Assembly (NCBI GenBank): GCA_019163135.1
Contig: JAFLKR010000082.1
Location: 1 to 44,585 of the forward strand
Reading direction: 5' to 3'
From: Desulfobulbaceae bacterium
GTDB taxonomy: Bacteria > Desulfobacterota > Desulfobulbia > Desulfobulbales > Desulfobulbaceae
DNA length: 44,585 bases
Shown: one piece after another, positions 30,501-39,661 of the stretch
Position numbering within the stretch: the first letter of the stretch is position 1
How the letters are laid out: every line of letters starts with the position of its first letter
The notes under the pieces: generated by a model
The model's input: only the letters and a program-made list of their open reading frames with translations
What the model was told of the DNA's origin: nothing
The model's database searches: none
Program-made: the position numbers and the translations under genes

Positions 30501-31868
30501 CGCGACTATCAGATCGAGGGCTATCAGTGGCTGGCCCGGCTTTCACACCTGGGGTTCGGGGCCTGCCTGGCTGATGACATGGGCCTGGGCAAGACCGTCC
30601 AGACCCTGGCGGCAATCCTCCATAACGCTCCGCAGGGGCCGACGCTGGTGGTTGCCCCCACCTCGGTCTGCGCCAACTGGCTGCAGGAGGCCGGACGTTT
30701 CGCCCCCACCCTCAATCTTATCCCCTTTGGCGGCACCAATCGCGAAGCCCTGGTGGCCAGCCTCGGTCCCTTTGACGTGCTGGTGTCGAGCTACGGCCTG
30801 CTCCACCAGGAAGCCGAGACGCTCGCCGCGGTGGACTGGCAGACCGTGATTCTCGACGAGGCCCAGGCCATCAAGAATGCCGCCACCAAACGTTCCCAAG
30901 CGGCCATGGGGCTCAAGGCCAAATTTAAAGTGGTCACCACCGGCACCCCCATCGAAAATCATTTGGGCGAATTCTGGACCTTGTTCAACTTCATCAATCC
31001 CGGCCTGCTCGGCTCCAAAGAACGGTTTCACACGCGCTTTGCCGGCCCCATTGAACGGTCCAATGATCGCGAGGCCCGGAGGCGGTTAAAAAAGCTGGTG
31101 CAGCCCTTCATTCTCCGTCGCCTCAAGTCGCAGGTGCTGGAAGAACTGCCGCCCCGTACCGAGGTGATGCTACAGGTGGAGTTAAGCCCTGAAGAGACCG
31201 CTTTTTACGAGGCCCTGCGCCAAAAAGCCTTGGAGCGGATCGAGGCGGAACAGGGCTCGGCCGGGCAGAAACCGATGCAGATCCTCGCCGAGATCACCCG
31301 GCTCCGCCAGGCCTGCTGCCATCCCCGGCTGATTCACCCCGAAAGCCCGCTGGTCGGTGCAAAACTGACGTTGTTTGGCGAGGTGGTTGCGGAACTCCTG
31401 GAAAACGGGCACAAGGCGCTGGTCTTCAGCCAGTTTGTCGGCCATCTCGCCCTGATCCGCGAATATCTGGACAAACGCAAAATCGCCTACCGCTATCTCG
31501 ACGGCTCCACCCCGGCCAAAGAGCGGCAACAGCAAGTGACCGCCTTCCAGGCCGGCGAAGGCGACCTCTTTCTCATCAGCCTCAAAGCCGGTGGCCTGGG
31601 CCTCAACCTGACCGCAGCCGACTACGTCATCCATATGGACCCCTGGTGGAATCCGGCGGTGGAGGACCAGGCCTCGGACCGGGCCCACCGCATCGGCCAG
31701 GAGCGGCCGGTGACCGTCTACCGGCTGGTGGCGCAGAATACCATCGAGGAAAAGATCGTGCGCATGCACGCTGAAAAACGGGACCTGGCCGACAGCCTGC
31801 TCGACGAAACCGACGCCAGTGCCCGGATTTCTGCGGATGAACTGCTCCGGCTCATCCGCGAGCCGTAG
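27531..31868 (+). CDS. Large SNF2-family DEAD/DEAH-like ATPase
   Basis: A 1445-residue Swi2/Snf2 (HepA/RapA-like superfamily) ATPase. The motor occupies the last ~450 residues: motif I DDMGLGKT (1015-1022), motif II DEAQ (1109-1112), TGTPIENHLGEFW, then the second RecA lobe with ALVFSQFVGHL, YRYLDGSTPAKERQQ, GGLGLNLTAADYVIH and DQASDRAHRIGQ. It probably translocates on double-stranded DNA or remodels protein-DNA complexes. The ~980-residue N-terminal part is not recognised; around 290-400 it has helical-repeat character (LEGRLEEAIDLFDADLKEL). The target is unknown. It follows the lipoprotein gene by 58 bp, with no obvious Shine-Dalgarno, and ends at a bidirectional terminator. Confidence 0.9.
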   Translation: MTQPTPPTPRETLLDAFDHLAPLEQSVLQVLAVVAESVTNGKILEICTKAGLTLQEGTDTTASRALAHLLQRLKTLQLIDENHLVNDAILEIIARRLFADRQTTVVPPAAMAESNHRAPNRTASKTRGSKPLPLPLPVPLRRAVVDAVRDVLPAPTSLYYLPAQRLASACRRTRRELRIALLEGNGPRLENLTDTLLTHCTAPNDLIDPLIRFVNNPFDASWFSTLPPEWQARILSRIFNHTFYFLEADRESLDFARNPGLWKVVPANYRVDLAYNLITHLILGGRIAQARLFFKEIRVKGFVTYSFGFEGWITLLEGRLEEAIDLFDADLKELRRLQSKRTIFLSGYAAPFFLLALLRKGDADSLNKAKVYLDQALRRCEQFTFMAAALGALEAMLDSHNGLKPNTSRLILSNFVDAERNVRGGLAPLFLGMAFFAINGRLTPKDIEVLNLCFLKAREAGLLWLAMEYAELLCRADRETTDLRNFVNQTQAATGLLPLSAGVIVEEPWQKSLRALRLAAEMTPAKSKGPNSGTQTRIVYLLRFTKAGALTEISPLEQKFTAKGAWTKGRPIALQRLASGEKLEGLTAADQPLQSALRREQYYYGNFQYEFNLNRALPGLIGHPLLFLADSPATPVEVLKGEPEILVLGKGKNLVIQFSPEIATDERHVLVRETPTRYRVIELSEAHQRLARILGTKGLTLPAKAQDEIAAVLASVSSLVTVHSTIPGTAHSIETIQADPTPRVHLLPHGEGFRLEIFVKPFKEGGPYLKPGQGVKNLIAEVTGRKCQTERDLKEENARSAALERNLPALTALPEVDGQWFTAGPEEALQVLLELQEAQERGETQVEWPEGEKLKVGKVASFANLRLKLRASANWFEVDGDLRVDAERVLDMKQLLDLLQATPHRFLPLGDGQFVALSRELRKRLDELAAYVDKRGKKVSLHPLAALALEELTGQAGQLDADPQWYARLDRIREGLTVTPPLPSTLKAQLRDYQIEGYQWLARLSHLGFGACLADDMGLGKTVQTLAAILHNAPQGPTLVVAPTSVCANWLQEAGRFAPTLNLIPFGGTNREALVASLGPFDVLVSSYGLLHQEAETLAAVDWQTVILDEAQAIKNAATKRSQAAMGLKAKFKVVTTGTPIENHLGEFWTLFNFINPGLLGSKERFHTRFAGPIERSNDREARRRLKKLVQPFILRRLKSQVLEELPPRTEVMLQVELSPEETAFYEALRQKALERIEAEQGSAGQKPMQILAEITRLRQACCHPRLIHPESPLVGAKLTLFGEVVAELLENGHKALVFSQFVGHLALIREYLDKRKIAYRYLDGSTPAKERQQQVTAFQAGEGDLFLISLKAGGLGLNLTAADYVIHMDPWWNPAVEDQASDRAHRIGQERPVTVYRLVAQNTIEEKIVRMHAEKRDLADSLLDETDASARISADELLRLIREP

Positions 31869-32218
31869 AGATCACGGGGGAATCCACGACGAACAATCGT
31901 AACGGCATGTATGAGTAGCGGCATTTTCCCCTAAAAACCCTGATGGCCGGAAATGCATCTGCCCTTCCCCGGCATCGGCCACGACCGGGCCGAGGGTAGG
32001 GGCAGCTATGCCTGGGTGCCGATTGGAGTATGGACCGATGCCCAATCCAGCGGGGCAGTGAAGAAAACGACAAAAAATCTCCTTAGCAGCGCAGGCCCTT
32101 TATTCGCGTCAACCGCTTGAAATCCAAAAGAAAAGCCGCTTCCCGGAAAGGAAGCGGCTTTTCTTTGGCGCTGTACCCAAAACAGACGGCCGTTCAATCG
32201 GCGCGCCGGGAATTCTTT
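31869..32218. other. 350-bp convergent intergenic region
   Basis: No gene is visible between the SNF2 gene and asd. The only feature supported is the terminator at 32126-32166. Confidence 0.6.
32126..32166. terminator. Bidirectional terminator between SNF2 gene and asd
   Basis: AAAAGCCGCTTCC (32131-32143) pairs perfectly with GGAAGCGGCTTTT (32150-32162) around a six-base loop. With one bulged A the pairing extends outward into AAAAG and CTTT. A- and T-runs on the two sides suit both convergent transcripts. Confidence 0.88.
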
Positions 32219-33334
32219 TTACCCCAAATACTCCAAAGCAATCTTTAGCATCCGGCGCACCGGTTCGGCGGCGCCCCACAATAATTGATCGCCGACGGAA
32301 AAGGCGCTCAGGTATTCGGGCCCGAGGTTCATCTTGCGAAGGCGACCCACCGGGATATCGAGGGTACCGGTGACCCGGGCTGGAGTTAGTTCCCTCAAGG
32401 TCTGTTCCTTGGTGTTTTCCACCAGATAGACCCATTGGTTCTGATTGGCGATGGCCTGCTCGATCTCGGCCAAGGGAATATCGCGTTTGAGCTTGATGGT
32501 AAAGGCCTGGCTGTGGCAGCGCATGGCGGAAATGCGGACGCAGCAGCCGTCAATCGGAATGGGCTGGCCGGTGCCCCCCAGGATCTTATTGGTCTCGGTG
32601 ACGCCCTTCCATTCCTCACGGGTCTGGCCGTTTTCCATGAGGGTGTCGATCCAGGGTATGAGGCTGCCAGCGAGCGGCGCCCCGAAATTGGTGATTGGGA
32701 AGGCCGGGTTGCGCAAGGTTTCGACCACGTTGCGATCGAGATCAAGGATGGACGAAGGATGGTCCAGCAGGTTTTCGGCGTTCTCGCCGACCAACCGCAT
32801 CTGCTCCACCAGTTCCCGCATGTTCTTGGCGCCGGCCCCGGAGGCGGCCTGATAGGTCTGGCTGGTGACCCATTCCACCCAGCCCTGCTCGAACAGTCCG
32901 CCCAAGGCCATTAGCATCAGGGAAACCGTGCAGTTGCCACCGATATATTTTTTAATGCCCTTGGCCAGTCCCTGATCGATGACCTTGCGGTTCACCGGAT
33001 CAAGGACAATAATCGCATCCTTATCCAGGCGCAGCTTGGAAGCGGCATCAATCCAGTAGCCCTGCCAGCCCAATTGCATCAGTTGCGGATAAATTTCAGC
33101 AGTATAACTGCCACCCTGACAACTGACGATGATATCCAGATCTTTGAGCAGGCCCGCATTGCGGCCATCGAGCAGTTCATAAACCGTACCGTTGACGGTT
33201 GGGCCGGCCTGACCGGCCTGGGAGGTGGAAAAAAAACGGGGCTCATAGCCGTCAAAATCCCCTTCTTGCCGCATCCGCTCCATGAGCACGGAACCAACCA
33301 TGCCGCGCCAACCAACAATACCTACTCTTTTCAT
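32219..33334 (-). CDS. asd: Aspartate-semialdehyde dehydrogenase
   Basis: Asd reduces aspartyl phosphate to aspartate semialdehyde, the branch point to lysine/diaminopimelate, threonine and methionine. The 371-residue protein starts with the NADP-binding [11 protein letters not shown] (5-15). The nucleophile is Cys135 in [13 protein letters not shown] and the acid-base His is His274 in [14 protein letters not shown], the same numbers as in the E. coli enzyme. The length and these blocks put it in the E. coli-like Gram-negative class rather than the shorter Gram-positive class. It is the last gene of a leuB-prs-asd cluster, 49 bp after the PRPP synthetase gene. Confidence 0.95.
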   Translation of the reverse strand: MKRVGIVGWRGMVGSVLMERMRQEGDFDGYEPRFFSTSQAGQAGPTVNGTVYELLDGRNAGLLKDLDIIVSCQGGSYTAEIYPQLMQLGWQGYWIDAASKLRLDKDAIIVLDPVNRKVIDQGLAKGIKKYIGGNCTVSLMLMALGGLFEQGWVEWVTSQTYQAASGAGAKNMRELVEQMRLVGENAENLLDHPSSILDLDRNVVETLRNPAFPITNFGAPLAGSLIPWIDTLMENGQTREEWKGVTETNKILGGTGQPIPIDGCCVRISAMRCHSQAFTIKLKRDIPLAEIEQAIANQNQWVYLVENTKEQTLRELTPARVTGTLDIPVGRLRKMNLGPEYLSAFSVGDQLLWGAAEPVRRMLKIALEYLG

Positions 33335-33383
33335 AGCTTCCTTCTGCTGTTGATCACGATCTGATGTTGCGACGACCGAGATA

Positions 33384-34304
33384 TTATTGAATTCGAAAAT
33401 ACTTTTTCAACTCTTCCGCAATCACCGGGGCCACAGAATAAATCTGCAAGAGTGCATCGCTCTCCCGCCCTGGATAGGTGTCGGCTCCGATAATGCAGCC
33501 GATGCCTTTTTCGACAAATCGTTCCCGGGCCCCCCCGGACAGGACCAGATGGGTGGCCATCACCATCACCCCGATTGCCCCGGCCTGGTAGCAGCGGTCC
33601 ACGGTCTGCAACATGGAACCGCCGGTGCGAATCATATCGTCGCAAATGATCGCGGTTCGCCCTCGGACGGCCCCGGACAACTGGCCGACAATGGTCTGGT
33701 CGACATCGTACCGATCCTTGTTAGCGGCGGTATGCGGGCACCCCAGCAGCCCCGCCAGCCGCGCCACCCGCTTGCTGAAACCGTAATCCGGCGACACCAG
33801 CACCATATTCTCCAACCGCAGCTGCCGGATTTTTTCGGCGGCCACTTGTTCGGTCCAGAGGTGGCGGGTGCGGACCTCACCGGTGTGGGCGTGCATCACC
33901 GATTCCGAATGGAGATCGATAAAGGCGACAAAATCGGGCCGGGCCCTGAAGATCTGCCGGGTACGGGTGATCCCCTTGGGGATCTCACCGGACTCGGGTT
34001 TGGCACGCTCCATGGTGGAGTAGCCCAGATAAGGAATGACCACATTGACCGACAAGGCATTCCAAAATCGCGCCCCGGCGATCAGGTCGATCAGTTCCTG
34101 GTGGGCGGTGTCATCCGGGGTATTGGCAATGATCACCAGGTCGTGGCCGGCAATGTCACGGGGAAAGGCATGAAAGATTTCACCGTCGGCAAAGGTCTTA
34201 GTGATCATCTCGGTCACCGGGACATCGAGTTCCCGGGCGACCTCGGCGGCCATCCGGGCGGCGGAGCGGTTACTGATCAGAATGAGATTCTTCCGTTTCG
34301 ACAT
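33384..34304 (-). CDS. Divergent ribose-phosphate pyrophosphokinase (PRPP synthetase)
   Basis: This 306-residue protein has the PRPP synthetase layout, making PRPP from ribose 5-phosphate and ATP. The PRPP-binding loop is [13 protein letters not shown] (219-231). The catalytic Lys/Arg pair is kept as NKDR (Lys196, Arg198). DLH at 130-132 and FADGE at 38-42 match the family. However, the flexible catalytic loop region reads [17 protein letters not shown] (95-111) in place of the usual YARQDRK-type sequence, and the DLHxxQIQGFF block is replaced by [13 protein letters not shown]. It is thus a distant subgroup, or possibly a related phosphoribosyl enzyme. The gene lies 21 bp after leuB. Confidence 0.8.
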   Translation of the reverse strand: MSKRKNLILISNRSAARMAAEVARELDVPVTEMITKTFADGEIFHAFPRDIAGHDLVIIANTPDDTAHQELIDLIAGARFWNALSVNVVIPYLGYSTMERAKPESGEIPKGITRTRQIFRARPDFVAFIDLHSESVMHAHTGEVRTRHLWTEQVAAEKIRQLRLENMVLVSPDYGFSKRVARLAGLLGCPHTAANKDRYDVDQTIVGQLSGAVRGRTAIICDDMIRTGGSMLQTVDRCYQAGAIGVMVMATHLVLSGGARERFVEKGIGCIIGADTYPGRESDALLQIYSVAPVIAEELKKYFRIQ

Positions 34305-34325
34305 GCCTCTTCCTCGCTGGTAATT

Positions 34326-35462
<1,137 letters not shown>

Positions 35463-35516
35463 TCAGAACAAAATTGTTTACTACCAGATCAAAGGCATTT
35501 ATTCCAGAAAGAAGTA

Positions 35517-36200
35517 TCAGTAAATCCCCACCACCGCCAGCAGTCGGGGGACGCCGGTGAGCGGCAGGGCCAAAGGCTTGGTTTCGATGATCCGCCAGGG
35601 TCCGAAAGCCATCTCCTCTATCCCGGCCAGAGCTTCCTCGCGGGCCAGCATGAGGATAACTTTGGTTTCGGCAGTGACCAGCGACCGCACCAAGGGCAGG
35701 AAGAGACCCGGCTCGGCCACCGCCCGGCTGGTAATATGGGAAAATCGCCCCTGCCAGGCGAGGGCATGGGGCTCAATCCGATCGGCCACCACCTCGACGT
35801 TGTTCAACTGCAAGGTGCGAAGCAGGTGACGGAGAAAGGTGACCCGTTTCTGGCGCGGCTCCACCAGGGTGAAGCGGGCCTCAGGCAGGACGCAAGCCAG
35901 CACCAAACCGGGGAAGCCGGCACCGGTGCCAACATCGAGCAGATGTACCTCGCGGCTCCCCTCGGCGAGCAACAGGGGCAGGAGGGTGAGCGAGTCGAGG
36001 AAATGATTTCCCAGGATCTGGACTTCCGGGGTATCGCGGGCGATCAGGTTGATCCGCCGGCTCCATTTGGTCAGCTCACCAAAATAGATCAGGAGCCGGT
36101 CGAGTTCCGCGCTACCGAGGGCGATTCCCAGTTTTCCGGCACCTTCCTGAAGGAGTTTGCGCTTATCAAGCACCGACCCGTACCGCCACCGAATTTCCAT
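35517..36200 (-). CDS. rsmG: 16S rRNA (guanine-N7)-methyltransferase RsmG
   Basis: RsmG (GidB) methylates G527 of 16S rRNA. From the ATG at 36200 the protein has 227 residues. The family blocks are LTKWSRRINLIARD, NHFLDSLTLLPLL, the SAM-binding LLDVGTGAGFPGLVLA and ITSRAVAEPGLFLPL. The ATG start overlaps hisD by 35 bases; an in-frame GTG at 36173 would give 218 residues, an 8-base overlap with the hisD stop (GTGCTTGA), and an N-terminus VLDKRKLLQEGA that fits the family better, so the GTG is a real alternative. It is translationally linked to hisD. Confidence 0.93.
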   Translation of the reverse strand: MEIRWRYGSVLDKRKLLQEGAGKLGIALGSAELDRLLIYFGELTKWSRRINLIARDTPEVQILGNHFLDSLTLLPLLLAEGSREVHLLDVGTGAGFPGLVLACVLPEARFTLVEPRQKRVTFLRHLLRTLQLNNVEVVADRIEPHALAWQGRFSHITSRAVAEPGLFLPLVRSLVTAETKVILMLAREEALAGIEEMAFGPWRIIETKPLALPLTGVPRLLAVVGIY

Positions 36201-37476
36201 GGGCGGTCAAACCCTCGAGGGCGGCCAGCCGCCGGATATGAACACTATCGGCCACCAGGGCCTGGCGGGAATAGGAGATGATCGAGCTTTTTTTCAAGAA
36301 GGTCTCCACCCCCAGGGCCGAGGAGATCCTCGCCGTACCCATGGTCGGCAGGACATGGTTGGGACCGGCGACATAATCGCCCACAGCCTCCGGTGTCCAG
36401 GAACCGAGGAAAATCGCGCCGGCGTGGCGAATGCGCGGCAGCCACTGCCAGGGCTCCCTGACCTGCAGTTCCAGATGTTCGATGGCAATTTCGTTGGCCA
36501 AATCCATCGCCTCTTCCAGGCTGTCGACCAGCAGGATCAAGCCCCGAGCCGCCAATGCAGTCCGTGCAATATCGGCCCGCGGCAACTGCGGCAACTGCTG
36601 CTCCAGTTCCCGGAACACCTGAGCGGCCAATTCCTCACTGGTGGTGATCACCATGGCCAGGGCCTGGGGATCGTGCTCGGCCTGAGCCAGCATGTCGGCG
36701 GCGACAAAGGCGGCTTCAGCGGTTTCATCGGCCACGATCAGCACCTCGCTGGGACCAGCGATCATATCGATCCGTACCCGGCCCATCACTTGGCGCTTGG
36801 CCTCGGCCACATATTGGTTGCCCGGCCCGACAATCACATCCACCGGAGCAATGGTGGCGGTGCCGTACGCTAACGCGCCGATGGCCCAGGCTGATCCGAC
36901 CTTGTAAATTTCTGTGATGCCGATCTCGCGGGCCGCGACCAATAGAGCCGGACTGACGCCTCCCTCGGGATTAGGCGGAGTCACCATCACCCGCCGCTGC
37001 ACACCGGCTATCTGAGCCGGAATACCGTTCATCAGCACCGAGGACACCAAGGGAGTCGAGCCCTCTTTGCCGCCCGGCACGTAAAGGCCCGCCGAGTCCA
37101 CCGGGCGCACCAGCCGGCCGGTGATGGTCCCATCCTCGCGGGTCAGCATCCAGGAATCCTCAAGCTCGCGCTCATGGAAGGTGCGGATCCGATCGGCCGC
37201 AAACCGCAAGGTCTCACGAAAAGCCGAATCCACGGCCTGCTGCGCCCGTTCAAATTCTTCGGGGGTAACCCGCAGGGTCTCCATAGTCATCGCCGGGCTG
37301 TCGAATTGCCGGCAGTAATCAAGCAACGCCGCATCCCCTTCATGCCGGACTCGGGCAAGAATGGCGTCTACCGCAGCCCGGCAGCCGGTGTCGGTTTCTT
37401 CGGCAAACCGATTGCGCAAGGCCTGCATGCAATGCCGCCCTTCCGGGGAATTGCTTCGAATCGTCTGAATCTTCAT
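36166..37476 (-). CDS. hisD: Histidinol dehydrogenase
   Basis: HisD oxidises histidinol to histidine in two NAD-dependent steps. The 436-residue protein has the zinc ligands Gln265, His268, Asp367 and His426 and the catalytic Glu333/His334 (AIEHLEL). Other blocks are GLYVPGGKEGSTPLVSSVLM, VGPGNQYVAEAKR and AGPSEVLIVAD. I use the ATG at 37476, with AGGTGA about 10 bases upstream, rather than the Met at 37497. It is followed by rsmG with overlap. No other his gene is in the window. Confidence 0.95.
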   Translation of the reverse strand: MKIQTIRSNSPEGRHCMQALRNRFAEETDTGCRAAVDAILARVRHEGDAALLDYCRQFDSPAMTMETLRVTPEEFERAQQAVDSAFRETLRFAADRIRTFHERELEDSWMLTREDGTITGRLVRPVDSAGLYVPGGKEGSTPLVSSVLMNGIPAQIAGVQRRVMVTPPNPEGGVSPALLVAAREIGITEIYKVGSAWAIGALAYGTATIAPVDVIVGPGNQYVAEAKRQVMGRVRIDMIAGPSEVLIVADETAEAAFVAADMLAQAEHDPQALAMVITTSEELAAQVFRELEQQLPQLPRADIARTALAARGLILLVDSLEEAMDLANEIAIEHLELQVREPWQWLPRIRHAGAIFLGSWTPEAVGDYVAGPNHVLPTMGTARISSALGVETFLKKSSIISYSRQALVADSVHIRRLAALEGLTAHGNSVAVRVGA

Positions 37477-37552
37477 AATCTCGTCACCTGCGTCCATCTC
37501 GTTTACGATATACGATATAAGCCGAAAAACGATCTCCGGATAAAAAGCCGTT

Positions 37553-37582
37553 TTATTAGCATGAAAGAGGTTGGTTTGTCAA
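37553..37582 (-). promoter_or_regulatory. Candidate hisD-rsmG promoter
   Basis: On the minus strand TTGACA (37582-37577) and TAATAA (37558-37553) are 18 bases apart, about 77 bases before the hisD start. Downstream, 37504-37517 holds two tandem copies of TACGATA in the leader. Confidence 0.5.
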
Positions 37583-37616
37583 TGTTTGGCCCCGCCGCAT
37601 GCAGGCGTTTGCAACC

Positions 37617-39503
37617 TCAGCCGCCATGACGATGAAACCATTTTTCCACTTCCTGCGTGGAAAAGGATTTGACCACTGGGCGGCCATGGGGACAGTGCGA
37701 GAAGACCTCGCCGGCCTGCATCTGCTGCAGCAGTTTGAGCATCTCCACTGGCTGCAGTCGGTTGCCGGCCTTGATCGCCGCCTTGCAGGCCATGGAGGCC
37801 AGCAGATCATCGACCGCTTGGGGCACGGGGCGAAGGCCTTCCGCCTGCACCGGCCCCCTGAGTGCGTCCAGCGTCTCCCGCAGCAGCGCCCCGGGATCGA
37901 CGTGGCTGACCAGGGCGGGGACGCTCTTGACCACATAGGTGGTATCGCCAAAAAAATCGGCCTCCAGCCCAAGGGCGGCCACTTCGGCCGTTCGACGATC
38001 GAAGGTTTCTGCCTGCGTCGGCGTCAGTTCGACGGTCAACGGAAACAGCAAAGCCTGCCGGGGCACTTTGGCCGCCAGATACCCTTGGCGGAGTTGGCCG
38101 AAGAGGAGCCGCTCATGGGCGGCATGCTGATCGATGACAATAAATTCACCGTCCTTTTCGCAAAGCAGGTAGAGGGAGAAGAGCTGGCCGATCAAGGTCA
38201 GACCGGCATAATTCGCGGTCGTCCCCTGGCTGACCGGGGGAGATAAAGAGGCGGGCGTTTCGACGGCGGCTGCCTGATATGCAGGTTCCGGGAAAAAAGC
38301 CCCCGACGGTCGGGAGACCGGCTTCGTCGACGGCAAGGGCACCTGGCAGTGGACCACCGGCTCGGCAGTGGCCAGGGGAGCAAAGGAGGGCACCGCCAAC
38401 TGCGGCTGCGGCAGCCCCTCCGACTGCGACGGCGACCAGGGCGCAGGCTCTCGCTCCGTCGGCGGTTGTGGCGGCGACGAGGCGAAGAGGCTGGCTCTAA
38501 GGGTCTGCTGATACGCCCCCATGGCGGCCGCCACCTGGTCGACGACAAACCGATGGACCACCTCGCTTTTTCGAAAGCGGACCTCGCGCTTGGAGGGATG
38601 GACATTGACATCGACCTGATCGGGCGCAATCGATAACAGCAAGGCCCCCGCCGGCTGATAGCCTTTCATGAGAAAACCCTGCAACCCCTCATGGACAGCA
38701 TGCCGGAGCATCGTATCCTGCACCGGCCGGTTATTGACCAGGAGCCGCAACCGGGCTGTCGCGGCGGCGGCTACTTCAGGCAAAAGCAGATACCCGGTCA
38801 GCTCCATCTCGCCGCGCTCGTCGGCCGTCATCGACTGAAGCGGCAGCAAGCGGCCCGGGTAGCGGAAGACCGCGCGGATCCGCTGTTCCAGATCCGCGTC
38901 CGGATGATAACTCAGCACCTCTTTACCATCGACCTGGAGGCTGAAGCCGATGTCCGGATGCGCAAGGGCCTGGTTTTTCACCACCTCTTCGATGTGATGC
39001 ATCTCGGTGCGCGCGGACTTGAGGAATTTTTTCCGCACGGGCATGTTGCCGAACAGATGCCGCACCTCGATCACCGTGCCCCGGGCGCAACCGTCCTGAT
39101 GCACAGCCTGCAGGCTGCCGTAACGGATCTCCGCCCGGGTGCCGAGGTCGTGCTCACGGGGCCGGGAGAGAATGGTCAGCCAGGAGACCGAAGCAATACT
39201 GGGGATAGCCTCACCACGGAACCCCAAGGTGGCGATCGCGACCAGTTGCCCTTCGTCCCGGAGCTTGGAGGTGGCGTGCCGCTCGAGGCAAAGCAGGACA
39301 TCGTCGCCATCCATGCCCTCGCCGTTGTCAGCGATCCGCAGTAGTCCGCTGCCGCTGCCCTCGACGTGGATATCGATCCGGGTGGCGCCGGCATCCAGGC
39401 TGTTTTCCAACAGTTCCTTGACCACCGAGGCGGGCCGCTCCACCACCTCGCCGGCGGCGATCTGGTTGGCTAACTGTTCTGAAAGAATCCTAATTCGTGA
39501 CAC
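37617..39503 (-). CDS. mutL: DNA mismatch repair protein MutL
   Basis: MutL couples MutS mismatch recognition to strand incision. The 628-residue protein has the GHKL ATPase (ELLENSLDAGA near 30-40, DNGEGM 59-64, ATSKL 77-81, GFRGEAI 94-100) and the N-terminal transducer domain up to about 330. A Pro/Ser-rich linker runs to about 430, then the C-terminal dimerisation domain. That domain carries endonuclease-type metal motifs DQHAAHER (458-465), ACKAAIK (572-578) and CPHGRP (604-609), but the Glu usual four residues after ER is Gly469. The start is GTG (39503) without a clear Shine-Dalgarno. It is 140 bp upstream of hisD, and divergent from the PBP gene. Confidence 0.95.
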   Translation of the reverse strand: MSRIRILSEQLANQIAAGEVVERPASVVKELLENSLDAGATRIDIHVEGSGSGLLRIADNGEGMDGDDVLLCLERHATSKLRDEGQLVAIATLGFRGEAIPSIASVSWLTILSRPREHDLGTRAEIRYGSLQAVHQDGCARGTVIEVRHLFGNMPVRKKFLKSARTEMHHIEEVVKNQALAHPDIGFSLQVDGKEVLSYHPDADLEQRIRAVFRYPGRLLPLQSMTADERGEMELTGYLLLPEVAAAATARLRLLVNNRPVQDTMLRHAVHEGLQGFLMKGYQPAGALLLSIAPDQVDVNVHPSKREVRFRKSEVVHRFVVDQVAAAMGAYQQTLRASLFASSPPQPPTEREPAPWSPSQSEGLPQPQLAVPSFAPLATAEPVVHCQVPLPSTKPVSRPSGAFFPEPAYQAAAVETPASLSPPVSQGTTANYAGLTLIGQLFSLYLLCEKDGEFIVIDQHAAHERLLFGQLRQGYLAAKVPRQALLFPLTVELTPTQAETFDRRTAEVAALGLEADFFGDTTYVVKSVPALVSHVDPGALLRETLDALRGPVQAEGLRPVPQAVDDLLASMACKAAIKAGNRLQPVEMLKLLQQMQAGEVFSHCPHGRPVVKSFSTQEVEKWFHRHGG

Positions 39504-39661
39504 AATGCGTTGGAATTGAAAGTTTTTTTAGAGGTGCTGAAATCCTGCAATCATGGTAATTACCAAGAGAAAGATCTTGGACAGCCGATGCGCAGCACCC
39601 TTTTCCCGAACAACTGCGGGAGCAAGCCGCGCCCTTTTTTTAAAATCAACACTACTGTTTC

